A DNA stretch of 54,833 bases from an uncultured Fibrobacter sp. GTDB lineage: Bacteria > Fibrobacterota > Fibrobacteria > Fibrobacterales > Fibrobacteraceae. The stretch is from the NCBI GenBank assembly GCA_946405515.1, contig CAMJHM010000009.1, positions 1 to 54,833 of the forward strand, given 5' to 3'. The notes beneath the pieces were generated by a model. It saw nothing but the letters and a program-made list of their open reading frames with translations. It searched no databases and was not told the DNA's origin. Numbering within the stretch: the stretch's first letter is position 1; every line of letters starts with the position of its first letter. Made by a program: the position numbers and the translations under genes. This document shows, in pieces, positions 24,451 through 32,431 of the stretch.

Positions 24451-25569
24451 TCAATCGGCATCGTCAAAAGCCTGAGCTTCTTCGGGCTCATCCACAATCC
24501 ACTTGCGAATATGTTCGGCCAAATCTGCCTGGCCGTCCTTTTCCAACTCGTCGGACATTCCCCTTAGGGTATCGGCATCCATGCCAGGCAATTCCTTCTC
24601 AAACGTTGTCACGTAGCCTTCCAGCAAATCGTAAGCCTTCATGCTCTGCAGCAGCTGCATGAACTCGATGTTCGCCGTGCCGCCATTACGATAGCGGATA
24701 TGGTCTTCCAGCAACTTCCTTGCACGGGTACCATCCACGACCTGGCAAAGCCTGGCCAAGTTGATGACCTTCGGGTATTTCTCGTACAGACTCTCGGCAA
24801 TCTTTGCACAATCGGACTTCCGGCCTTCACGGTCTGCAATGCCGGCCTGCAAATCCAAACAGGCTTCTTCGTCTTCGGCTCCTGGATTTTCCACATCACG
24901 CAACCATTGCTTGGCCATTTCGATATCGCCCGCGACAAAATAGGAGTTTGCAATGTCGATTATCGTGGCATTGCTCTTCTGGGGGTCGCGCATCAGGGCG
25001 GCCTTGGCAAACTCGGCGGCATCACCGATATCGTCCGCCATGTCGGAAATCGCATCCAGCACGTCGTCACGGTTGGGCAGGTCGTTGGTCTCGACGGTAT
25101 TCATCAGTTCGTCCAGCAACGCCTTGATGGATTCGGGCGGAAGAATTTCCGATACCGAGAGGAACACATAAGAGCGCCCTTCCTCGCCCACGTGGCGAAT
25201 TGCCAAGTCGTGTACAAGGTCGGACACATATTTCTTGTCTTCGTACTGTTTGGCCAGTTCGACAAAGAACGTGCCCGCATCGTAAAAGAGGCCATCCCAA
25301 AGTTCAGGCTCATCGTCGTCGATACGCGAGCAGATAAAATCGCAGCGAAGCGTCCACGCCAGGAGTTCCAGCTGGAGTTTCGGGTTTTCGCCGAAGCGTT
25401 CAATATCGTCAATCGCGGCGGCAATCGAGTCAAATAAATCCGCAGGGCGCCCAAGCAGGCGGCTACGGCCATTCACGATGTCGCAAAGCATCTGGCGGAT
25501 TTTATCTTCCTTCCCACGGAAGGCGCCATCATTGGCAGGGGATTTCCAAACTTTTTTCTTTTTAGCCAT
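24451..25569 (-). CDS. Cytoplasmic helical-repeat protein of unknown function
   Basis: A 372 aa acidic soluble protein with a lysine-rich first dozen residues. The sequence is almost entirely amphipathic helices; the middle (about 190-300) reads like TPR-type repeats (IANSYFVAGDIEMAKQWLRD, AKIAESLYEKYPKVINLARL). It resembles DUF6880-type proteins, but I am not certain. A TAGATT box ends 6 nt before the ATG, directly after a terminator hairpin, so it may start the 25569-21052 transcript. A link to polysaccharide synthesis is only by position. Confidence 0.65.
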   Translation of the reverse strand: MAKKKKVWKSPANDGAFRGKEDKIRQMLCDIVNGRSRLLGRPADLFDSIAAAIDDIERFGENPKLQLELLAWTLRCDFICSRIDDDEPELWDGLFYDAGTFFVELAKQYEDKKYVSDLVHDLAIRHVGEEGRSYVFLSVSEILPPESIKALLDELMNTVETNDLPNRDDVLDAISDMADDIGDAAEFAKAALMRDPQKSNATIIDIANSYFVAGDIEMAKQWLRDVENPGAEDEEACLDLQAGIADREGRKSDCAKIAESLYEKYPKVINLARLCQVVDGTRARKLLEDHIRYRNGGTANIEFMQLLQSMKAYDLLEGYVTTFEKELPGMDADTLRGMSDELEKDGQADLAEHIRKWIVDEPEEAQAFDDAD

Positions 25570-25575
25570 AATCCC

Positions 25576-25581
25576 AATCTA
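25576..25581 (-). promoter_or_regulatory. -10-like box (TAGATT) abutting the start at 25569
   Basis: TAGATT ends 6 nt before the ATG, placing +1 on its A. It lies downstream of the terminator of the GLUG lipoprotein gene. Confidence 0.3.
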
Positions 25582-25582
25582 G

Positions 25583-25613
25583 AAAATTCGCGCCCCCAAG
25601 ACAGGGACGCGAA
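25583..25613 (-). terminator. Terminator of the GLUG lipoprotein gene
   Basis: Minus-strand TTCGCGTCCC / GGGCGCGAA imperfect 9-10 bp stem (25587-25613, one mismatch) followed by TTTTC, about 30 nt after the stop codon. Confidence 0.5.
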
Positions 25614-25643
25614 CTCTCAATTTCTAGAATCTATCGGTAAAGA

Positions 25644-27074
25644 CTACTTCATCCAGGCAAAGAACGGGAAGCCGGCGTACTTGCCACCATCCATGGCCCA
25701 CACGTTCTCGACCGCATTGAGCGCAGCGAGGAATTCAGCCGTCTTCATGGTTTCGGAGGCTTCGCCAACTTCCGTAGGAGCAACTTTGGTTGCAGCATCG
25801 TAGTAAACCGAGACCATTTCCGAAGTAGACATGTGGGCACCAGCAACAGAACCCGCATTAGCAACAGGCGAAACGACACCTGCATTATATGCACCGGTCA
25901 CCTTGCAAGTTTCAGCCTTACCTAAAAGGCCGCCAACACTGGTAGTTCCTTCCGCGGTAATCTGCCCCTGGTTAAATGCGCCCGACAAAGATGCTTCGGT
26001 CACAAACTTTCCAGCAATGCCACCCACAGCGAGGGCGGACTTGGCTGTAACAGCACCCACGTTGTAGACCTGATTCAGTACAGCGGAATTCGAAGCAACT
26101 GCGACAACGCCACCAACAGAGCTCGTGCTGTTATCTTCACCCGTCACAGCACCCTCGTTACCGGACTGTTTCACCTCGACCTTCGCAGCCTTGGCCACCA
26201 CGCCAGCCACATCCATGGAGCCAGCAACAGTGCCCTTGTTCACGCACAATTCAACAACGCCGTTCATTGACAAGGTAGACACAATACCCGCCACAGTCGT
26301 CTTCCCAGCGACCGCAGCCGAATTGGTACCACCCTTGACCGTCGAAGAAATAACTGTTGCGACAACTCCGCCAACCGTACCGTTTCCATTGACCGTGCCA
26401 GCCACAGTTGCATTCTCGATGGTGCTACCGCCACTGATGCTACCACCAAGACCGCCAACAAAGTCGCCACCCGTCAGGCTACCCGAAACAGCGACATCCT
26501 TGATCACAGTATTTTCGGCCTTGCCGAACAGCATTCCCACATAAGCCCCGGCTTTGATGGAAACACCTTCCAACTTGACATTCTTGACAACCGCATCCTT
26601 GAGGTAACCGAACAAGCCAGAGAAGGATGCAGTATCATCAATGGAGAGACCCTTGATAGTATGGTCTCCACCATCAAACGTGCCACCGAACGTACGGTTG
26701 CTCTGCCCCTTGACGCATCCGATAGGAGTCCATTTTTTGGAAAGGGTTACATCTCCTGTCAGTTTGAAAACAATTTCATTGAAGTTTACGGCCTTATTGT
26801 TGACCTCGTCCATCAAGGTCAAGAGGTCCGCCTCGGAACCCAACTCATACGGACTTTCCGCTGTACCAGCACCTTTCCACAAACTAGACGGGTCATTAGG
26901 AAGGACCCATTCAATATCCGAAGAAGACGGATTGTTCGGATCCTGGCTTCCACTAGAGCCCGGATTATCTGGATTGTCTCCGCTACTGGGTTTGGCCCCC
27001 GTAGAACTATCGTCACCGCAAGCGGCCAAGGCAAAGGCCATAGTCGCCAACAAAAACCATTTTTTAAGAGTCAT
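25644..27074 (-). CDS. GLUG-repeat lipoprotein
   Basis: A 476 aa lipoprotein: MTLKKWFLLATMAFALAAC signal with Cys19, a Ser/Pro/Asn linker (about 20-60), then Gly/Val-rich imperfect repeats of about 22-27 residues from about 110 to 440 (for example FVGGLGGSISGGSTIENATV and TVGGVVATVIS), the GLUG motif of adhesins, predicted to form a beta-solenoid. ATG 27074 has GGTGG upstream; an in-frame GTG three codons earlier overlaps that site. The stalk-like fold suggests display on the surface for binding; the ligand is unknown. Flanked by its own terminator, so probably monocistronic. Confidence 0.82.
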   Translation of the reverse strand: MTLKKWFLLATMAFALAACGDDSSTGAKPSSGDNPDNPGSSGSQDPNNPSSSDIEWVLPNDPSSLWKGAGTAESPYELGSEADLLTLMDEVNNKAVNFNEIVFKLTGDVTLSKKWTPIGCVKGQSNRTFGGTFDGGDHTIKGLSIDDTASFSGLFGYLKDAVVKNVKLEGVSIKAGAYVGMLFGKAENTVIKDVAVSGSLTGGDFVGGLGGSISGGSTIENATVAGTVNGNGTVGGVVATVISSTVKGGTNSAAVAGKTTVAGIVSTLSMNGVVELCVNKGTVAGSMDVAGVVAKAAKVEVKQSGNEGAVTGEDNSTSSVGGVVAVASNSAVLNQVYNVGAVTAKSALAVGGIAGKFVTEASLSGAFNQGQITAEGTTSVGGLLGKAETCKVTGAYNAGVVSPVANAGSVAGAHMSTSEMVSVYYDAATKVAPTEVGEASETMKTAEFLAALNAVENVWAMDGGKYAGFPFFAWMK

Positions 27075-27232
27075 ACTTACCACCCAATAATAACACCGAT
27101 GTTGTATTTGTGATTCGTTTTATCAATATATATTAAGTTTGCCCCATAATCCATAATAAAAGCCATAAAAAGGCCACGTTAAGAAAAATTTTCGGGGGTA
27201 TTTACCAACTTTTTTGGTTACAAAGCTAGGGC

Positions 27233-28219
27233 CTAGCGCTTTTCGCGGATACGCTTGTATATGGCTTCCGCCTTTTCCTCGTCTCCAGCATTGGAATACA
27301 CGTGGCCGACGTTTTCGGCACCAATGCGTCCCTGGGAATTTCCGGCAAGCCAGGCCTTCATGTAGCAGTCCAAAGCCTCGTCATAGCGTTTTTGCGTGAA
27401 ATAGATCTGTCCGAGGTCGACATTCAAATCGCCAAGCCCCTTCTTGTGGCGCAGGCCTTCCTCTAAGGTGAAAATAGCCATCCAAGGGGAGCCTTCTTTC
27501 AAGTACATCTGGGCCAAGTACCTGCGGGCGGAAACATTTTCCGGTTCCATCAAAATACCGTTTTCCATCTCGTTGAGGGACTGCCGCGTGGAATCCATGC
27601 TGCGGTAATAGTACGCCATCGTAAAGTGGACATCGGCCCCGGCAGTGGCCGTCATCTGCAAGGCGTTACGCAACGTCTTTATCGCGTATTCGTAGTCACC
27701 CAGTTTCTCGTAGACTTCGGCCAGGCCATACCATGCGTCCATACGGTCCGGATTCAAGTTCAACGCCCGTTCAAAATGCTTTTGCGCCAATGTCCAGTCG
27801 CGCCCCTTCATGTAGCACTCGGCCAAGGCAAAGTGGACATGGTCGTTTTCTTCGCCCAGTTCCAGTGCGCGCTTGTAAGCGGCAATCGCCTCGCCTGGGT
27901 CACCAGCCAGGTAGTAGATATCGCCCATCAAAAGCCAAGCCTTCACGAACTTCGGCAACAATTCGACGGTACGCTTGTATGCGACCAGCGCCACTTCCTT
28001 GCGGCCCAATTGTACCAAGGCGTTGCCCAAGTTGAACCACGCGAAGGGTTCGTAGCGGCCCTCGTCAATCGCCGCCCTGTAAAGGGGGACGCTCTCCTTA
28101 TACTTTCCCTGGTCGTAAAGCTCGTTCGCCCGGAAGAAGTAATCGTCAGCAGCATGCGAGAAAACGGCAAGGACGAGTATGATGAGTGACGAGATAAACG
28201 ATACTTGGTGCTTCAACAC
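27233..28219 (-). CDS. Exported TPR protein of the TonB2-type operon
   Basis: About 328 aa: a hydrophobic export signal (VSFISSLIILVLAVFSHA) then about nine tetratricopeptide repeats through to the C-terminus (for example AWFNLGNALVQLGRKEVALV and AWYGLAEVYEKLGDYEYAIK). TonB2-type operons commonly end with a TPR protein of this kind. No ATG lies near the signal; GTG 28219 (or TTG 28216) is the likely start. The frame stays open upstream through degenerate GACGAGA-like repeats. A 13-nt palindrome (GCTAGG-G-CCTAGC, 27225-27237) overlaps the stop and could act as a weak terminator. Confidence 0.78.
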   Translation of the reverse strand: MLKHQVSFISSLIILVLAVFSHAADDYFFRANELYDQGKYKESVPLYRAAIDEGRYEPFAWFNLGNALVQLGRKEVALVAYKRTVELLPKFVKAWLLMGDIYYLAGDPGEAIAAYKRALELGEENDHVHFALAECYMKGRDWTLAQKHFERALNLNPDRMDAWYGLAEVYEKLGDYEYAIKTLRNALQMTATAGADVHFTMAYYYRSMDSTRQSLNEMENGILMEPENVSARRYLAQMYLKEGSPWMAIFTLEEGLRHKKGLGDLNVDLGQIYFTQKRYDEALDCYMKAWLAGNSQGRIGAENVGHVYSNAGDEEKAEAIYKRIREKR

Positions 28220-28240
28220 CTTAGTAGAGTTATCCCCTAT

Positions 28241-28312
28241 GAGGAGACGAGAGTCGAGAGAAAACTCTTTCGTCTTTCGTCTGTAGGCACGCAGTGCCGT
28301 TCTTTCGTCTAA
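28241..28312. repeat. Degenerate heptamer repeats and hairpins between tonB and the TPR gene
   Basis: On plus: GAGACGA/GAGTCGA units at 28244-28260, then CTTTCGT/CTTTCGT units at 28268-28281 that are roughly inverted to them, then a GGCAC-GCA-GTGCC hairpin (28286-28298) and another TTTCGTCT. Related to the perfect GACGAGA arrays at 28962 and 31521 in the same operon. Confidence 0.6.
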
Positions 28313-28313
28313 T

Positions 28314-28955
28314 CTATTTGACAAAGCGGAACTCCTTTGTGGCCTTCTGTGCCACGGGATATCCGCCAAGCTGAGCGGGACTGAACTTCCACTGGCGAAC
28401 CGCCTTCAACGCTTCGATTTCGAAACCATAACCCGGCGGATCCAACGTCATCACCTGGGTCTGCACGACATCGCCATACACATCGATAACTAAGAGCACT
28501 TTCACGTAGCCGGACACGCCCATCTTCTTTGCCTTTTCGGGGAACTTGGGCTGGATTTCGCGGAGCACTTGGGCCTGTTCGTCCACCTCGCCCGCCTCGT
28601 ACACCACGTTTTCCATGGAGCCTGCGTCCACAACGGCGCCATCGCCTGCATTGCCACGCGCCAAAGAAAGGTCCATCTGGAAATTCTGGCTGCGGCTCAG
28701 TCCCGGATGGCTCGAAATGCGGAACGGGTTCGGGTTCACAACCGTACGTATAATCTTCTGCTTGACTTCGGGCTTCTTCTCGTTCACCAAGACCTCGACC
28801 TCGGTCAACACCTCAAGCGGCTTTTCCGTCTTGACGCCCTTGTCGAAGAACAATGCGTTAATAACGGGAATGGCCAAGAAGAACACCCCGCTAACCACGA
28901 AGGAGAGCAGGAATGCCGCCGGGAACCGGAAATATTTAGCGAGAAAATCAAGCAT
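28314..28955 (-). CDS. tonB: TonB-family energy transducer
   Basis: A 213 aa protein: one N-terminal TM anchor (about 12-33), a periplasmic linker unusually poor in Pro-Lys repeats (about 40-120), and a C-terminal TonB domain (about 125-213) with FPEKAKKMGVSGYVKV and the ALKAVRQWKFSPA signature. It spans the periplasm to energise outer-membrane transporters. The start ATG 28955 has no Shine-Dalgarno sequence; its place is taken by four GACGAGA repeats. Downstream of exbD, upstream of the TPR gene. No TonB-dependent receptor is encoded in the window. Confidence 0.88.
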   Translation of the reverse strand: MLDFLAKYFRFPAAFLLSFVVSGVFFLAIPVINALFFDKGVKTEKPLEVLTEVEVLVNEKKPEVKQKIIRTVVNPNPFRISSHPGLSRSQNFQMDLSLARGNAGDGAVVDAGSMENVVYEAGEVDEQAQVLREIQPKFPEKAKKMGVSGYVKVLLVIDVYGDVVQTQVMTLDPPGYGFEIEALKAVRQWKFSPAQLGGYPVAQKATKEFRFVK

Positions 28956-28961
28956 GTGTTA

Positions 28962-28989
28962 GACGAGAGACGAGAGACGAGAGACGAGA
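28962..28989. repeat. Four perfect GACGAGA heptamers before tonB
   Basis: Four exact tandem copies of GACGAGA (plus-strand reading), 28 nt, lying 7-34 nt upstream of the tonB start and filling most of the exbD-tonB spacer. The same array occurs inside the long ExbB gene. Confidence 0.95.
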
Positions 28990-28999
28990 GAGGTTAACA

Positions 29000-29404
29000 T
29001 CATTCTTCCTTGTTTGCCGAGATGGAGACCTTGCGGACTTTGGCCAAATTGCATTCGTCCAGGACATCCACCACGCGGCCCGAGGGGGCGTCACGGTCCG
29101 ACACGATAATCACGGGGCGGTCAGGCGCTTCCGCCGTCATCTGGCGAAGGACCGTCTGCAGCGTGGAAAGGTTCACCTGCGTCTCGTTGATATGGATGGT
29201 TCCCTGACGGGTAATCCCAATCAGGATACTCTCCTTGGCGAGATCCTTCGCGGAACTCGCCTTCGGCTTGGTCACGTCCACGCCGGTCTCGCGGGTAAAC
29301 GTCGAAGTGACGACGAAGAAGATGAGCAGGATGAACACCATGTCCAGCATCGGGGACACGTCAATCCCGCCAGCATCCCTGTTCCTTTTACGAATAAAAC
29401 TCAT
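29000..29404 (-). CDS. exbD: ExbD/TolR-family proton-channel subunit
   Basis: A 134 aa protein with one TM helix near the N-terminus (about 17-37, DVSPMLDMVFILLIFFVVTS), including the essential membrane Asp of the family, and a periplasmic domain. It pairs with ExbB to harvest the proton gradient for TonB. Its ATG overlaps the end of exbB by 4 nt (translational coupling). Confidence 0.93.
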   Translation of the reverse strand: MSFIRKRNRDAGGIDVSPMLDMVFILLIFFVVTSTFTRETGVDVTKPKASSAKDLAKESILIGITRQGTIHINETQVNLSTLQTVLRQMTAEAPDRPVIIVSDRDAPSGRVVDVLDECNLAKVRKVSISANKEE

Positions 29405-30060
29405 TGGTCCTCCCTAGTGCCGCTTTCGGGCACCTCGGCAGGTTCGAAAGACCTGGATTCAAAGCGAAGCGCTTCGCTCCACGCATGGTCCTCGACCTTT
29501 TCCACCTTGTTCATCAAAAAATTGTATGCGAGCATCAGCGGGAACGCAACAAGCAGTCCCGCCTGGGTCGTCAGCAAAGCCTCGGAAATGCCATCGGCCA
29601 AAAGCACCGGGTTTCCAAATCCGAAAAGCTGGATAGTCTCGAAAGTATGCACCATGCCCGAAACCGTTCCCAAAAGCCCAAGCATCGGTGCGATAGCGGC
29701 ACATGTAGAAATCGTCTTGAGTGAACGGGACAACCGTAGCGAAATATCGTGGCGGGTCGCATCCATGGCATTGCGCACGGCGACAGGCCCTTCGCTGCGG
29801 TGTTTGCGGATATCCTCGACAAGGGCAAGGAAGTAGCCGAAACGGCGCTTGCTCAAACGCTTGACAGCCTCGTCCTCGCCCACCTTTTCGAGATCCTTCC
29901 AAAAAGCCGACGAAGACCTACCCTTCAGCATAAAGTAAAAGCCGTAGCGTTCAATCATCATAAACCAGCCAAACCACCCCAACAGGAATATCGGGGCGAG
30001 GACCCAGCCACCACGGGTGACTGTTCCCAAGGCTGTCTCGATGACAGAATATTCGGTCAT
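29401..30060 (-). CDS. exbB: ExbB/TolQ-family proton-channel protein (short)
   Basis: A 219 aa protein with three TM helices and the MotA/TolQ/ExbB domain (about 90-200; CAAIAPMLGLLGTVSGMVHT, and LLTTQAGLLVAFPLML). It forms the proton channel with ExbD. It overlaps the long ExbB gene by one nt and exbD by four. In TonB2-type systems this is the second, canonical ExbB. Confidence 0.92.
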   Translation of the reverse strand: MTEYSVIETALGTVTRGGWVLAPIFLLGWFGWFMMIERYGFYFMLKGRSSSAFWKDLEKVGEDEAVKRLSKRRFGYFLALVEDIRKHRSEGPVAVRNAMDATRHDISLRLSRSLKTISTCAAIAPMLGLLGTVSGMVHTFETIQLFGFGNPVLLADGISEALLTTQAGLLVAFPLMLAYNFLMNKVEKVEDHAWSEALRFESRSFEPAEVPESGTREDQ

Positions 30061-31553
30061 CAGCGTTCCTTAATCCAAATGGCGTTCAACACGGCAAGGC
30101 CGGCCTTTTCCATACGGCCGCGCAGTGCATCAGCACGGTTCACCAAGAACGTGTGCAGCAATTGCAGCGGAATAGCCACGATAAGGCCTGCTTCCGTCGT
30201 CACCAAGGCGATGGAGATACCGCCAGCCAAAAGTTTCGGGTCGCTCGTGCCGTGCATCGTAATCACGTCGAAGAGTTCGATCATACCCATTACGGTACCC
30301 AAAAGACCGAGCAACGGAGCGGTCGCCGCAAACACAGAAATCCAGGAGAGTGCTTTCTCGATTTTCGGGACTTCGCCCGCAAAGAGTTCCTCGAGGCCCT
30401 TTTCGGCACTGGCTCGGCTCGGATAATTCTTAAGCAATGCCGTACGAAGCACCTTGCCCACGGCACCTCTCGCCGTCTTCGCCTGCTTGCGAGCTTCGTC
30501 CACATCACCGGCCGCAAGCGCCTTGAGGGCACGACGTGCAGACAATCCGCCAAAGCTCAAAATCAAAAGCACAATGAGGCGCCACAGCACAATCAACACA
30601 CCCAACACGAGAATCGCGACAATCGGGTACATCAAGATACCGCCATCCTTGAAGAACTGGACCAGGTCTTCTTTCCAGCTCTTTTCCTGGTGGCTAGCAA
30701 TCTCAGAAGAAAGTTCAGTACTCAGGAGCACGTCCACAGGAGCCATCACGTAGGCAGAATCCGCGGTAGCCGCAAACGCCTTGGCCACTTGGCCCTTGAC
30801 ATCCGTACCGAGATTTTCCTGCCAACTGTAAGTGCGGTTCTTTTCTCCTGCAACAGGGAGCATCAATGCCGAGGGATGATACCCGTTAATATCCATAACG
30901 CTTGCCATCTGCATGGCATAAAGGCCACCAATGCGCATGCGGTCGCCTTCGGCAACGGCAGTACCGAACAGGAGTTCGGCCTTTTCGTAGCGGACTTCAC
31001 GTGTAAAATTGAGTTCGGACTGAGCCACGGCAAACACGGAGCGGGCAATGCGGAGCGGATCATCGCGGTACAGGCCCATTTCCTTCTTGACCTTGTTCAT
31101 CGCTTCGGTGCGTTCCGGCAGCTTGAAGGGCACGCCCTGTTCCTGGAACTTGGCTAGCGTTTCCAATCGTTCGGGACCCACCGCCAGGGAGAGGAATTCC
31201 GAGCGGGCCGTTTCGGCCTGCTGCTTGATTTGCGCCAAGTCTTCGCGGGCAACGCGCACGTCTTCGAACAGGCGGGCGCGTTCCGACATCAGGGCGTCTA
31301 CCTTTTCCTTGCTTTCCTGATAGCGTTCATTAAACAGTTCGCGTTCCTGGTTGGCAGCTTCCCTATCCTTCCAGCGGGCAGCAACAGCCATGTCGCGCTT
31401 CTTGCGGGCTTCTTCGAGGTCGGCCTTCACGCTGTTCAGTTCGGCACGCTTCTTGACCGCGTCAATATCGTTTTTCTGTTGCGCAAAAGAAAGCGGAGCA
31501 AGGCAAAGAAGGGAGATTAAGACGAGAGACGAGAGACGAGAGACGAGAGACAT
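30060..31553 (-). CDS. Long ExbB-like protein (TtpC type) of the TonB2 system
   Basis: A 497 aa protein: a signal peptide (MSLVSRLSSLVLISLLCLAP, cleavage near SFAQ), a periplasmic coiled-coil-rich domain (about 25-300, rich in Glu/Lys/Arg), then a TM and MotA/TolQ/ExbB domain (about 305-480; FAATAPLLGLLGTVMGMIEL). This matches TtpC-type proteins required with ExbB2/ExbD2/TonB2. Codons 2-11 consist of a perfect four-copy heptamer repeat, so a change of copy number would shift the frame. The ATG overlaps the DUF3450 stop (TAATG). Confidence 0.88.
   Translation of the reverse strand: MSLVSRLSSLVLISLLCLAPLSFAQQKNDIDAVKKRAELNSVKADLEEARKKRDMAVAARWKDREAANQERELFNERYQESKEKVDALMSERARLFEDVRVAREDLAQIKQQAETARSEFLSLAVGPERLETLAKFQEQGVPFKLPERTEAMNKVKKEMGLYRDDPLRIARSVFAVAQSELNFTREVRYEKAELLFGTAVAEGDRMRIGGLYAMQMASVMDINGYHPSALMLPVAGEKNRTYSWQENLGTDVKGQVAKAFAATADSAYVMAPVDVLLSTELSSEIASHQEKSWKEDLVQFFKDGGILMYPIVAILVLGVLIVLWRLIVLLILSFGGLSARRALKALAAGDVDEARKQAKTARGAVGKVLRTALLKNYPSRASAEKGLEELFAGEVPKIEKALSWISVFAATAPLLGLLGTVMGMIELFDVITMHGTSDPKLLAGGISIALVTTEAGLIVAIPLQLLHTFLVNRADALRGRMEKAGLAVLNAIWIKER
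31521..31548. repeat. Four perfect GACGAGA heptamers inside the long ExbB gene
   Basis: Four exact copies of GACGAGA (TCTCGTC on the coding strand), nucleotides 6-33 of the coding sequence, encoding the n-region of the signal peptide. A 7-nt unit is not a multiple of three. Confidence 0.95.
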
Positions 31554-32347
31554 TATAATCCCTCCTTAGGAATGGAGACCGGGATGGTGACAAGGCGCGG
31601 AGCAGTCTTGCCTTCGGCCACCTTCATCACGTCCTTGAGGGCTGTTCTCATAGCGAAGTCTTCCGATACATTGTTCCAGACAAAACCGCCGTCCGCAGTC
31701 CTCTGTAACCACAGTACATCGTTGCCATCGTTGCTCACGAACACCGAAGCGACAGCGCCATAGCGCAGGAACGTCCCCGGCACGTTGCGGGCGTTCACCT
31801 GGAGGAACCCTTTGTAAACCTCGGTCGTGTAACCCAGGCGGATACGGTCATAGTAGATTTCAAGAGTGCGGTTGATAGCGTCGTCGGCATTCACGAAACC
31901 CTTGGCAAGCTGTTCGGCAATCTCGTGGAGGCTCTTGACCACTTCTTCGTTCTTGTACGGGAAGTCGGCTTCGAACGCGGGAGCGAGCGAGTCAATGACC
32001 TTGGCCAGAGATTCCTGATATTTCTGCTTGCGGCTTTCGTACCAGTGGATAGTCCCGGTCGTCTTTTGGCGGGCATCATCCAGGTTCTTGATTTCGGCCT
32101 TGAGCGAATCGATTTCGGCAAGCAAAGCCTTGTTCTGGGCGGAGAGCGCCTGAACCTTCTTGCGGCCAACCTCGATGAATTCTGTATGACGCTTCTTTTC
32201 GGCATCATGCAAAGATTTTTCGCGGGATGTTTCCAGCTCGACAGCTTTTATCTGCCGGCGGACAAGTTCTACGGTTTCCTGCGCAAAAGCAAAAATGCTG
32301 CTTAGGCACAAGCAGAGAAACAGTTTTTGGACGGTATGAAATTTCAT
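31553..32347 (-). CDS. DUF3450 periplasmic coiled-coil protein
   Basis: A 264 aa exported protein: signal peptide (MKFHTVQKLFLCLCLSSIFA, ending FAQ), a long coiled coil (about 30-120), then the DUF3450 C-terminal domain (IYYDRIRLGYTTEVYKGFL, VWNNVSEDFAMR). DUF3450 genes head TonB2-type operons in several proteobacteria, and the same order is seen here. Start 32347 is chosen over an upstream frame extension that would run through a terminator. A TATTTT box ends 7 nt before the ATG. Confidence 0.87.
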   Translation of the reverse strand: MKFHTVQKLFLCLCLSSIFAFAQETVELVRRQIKAVELETSREKSLHDAEKKRHTEFIEVGRKKVQALSAQNKALLAEIDSLKAEIKNLDDARQKTTGTIHWYESRKQKYQESLAKVIDSLAPAFEADFPYKNEEVVKSLHEIAEQLAKGFVNADDAINRTLEIYYDRIRLGYTTEVYKGFLQVNARNVPGTFLRYGAVASVFVSNDGNDVLWLQRTADGGFVWNNVSEDFAMRTALKDVMKVAEGKTAPRLVTIPVSIPKEGL

Positions 32348-32361
32348 AGTGCGAAAAATAC

Positions 32362-32391
32362 AAAAAGAACCTCGGCCAAAAAAGCCGAGGT
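32362..32391 (-). terminator. Terminator of the ankyrin lipoprotein gene
   Basis: Perfect 8-bp stem ACCTCGGC / GCCGAGGT (32369-32376, 32384-32391) with an A-rich loop; the minus strand continues TTCTTTTT. It separates the ankyrin gene from the TonB2 operon. Confidence 0.8.
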
Positions 32392-32431
32392 CAAAAAAAT
32401 GCAACGTTATCTTTGCAAATAAAGCAAAAGA

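Noticed and set aside
28962..31548. GACGAGA arrays considered as CRISPR or direct-repeat immune locus
   Set aside because: Units are 7 nt with no spacers and no cas genes nearby; they are simple tandem repeats.
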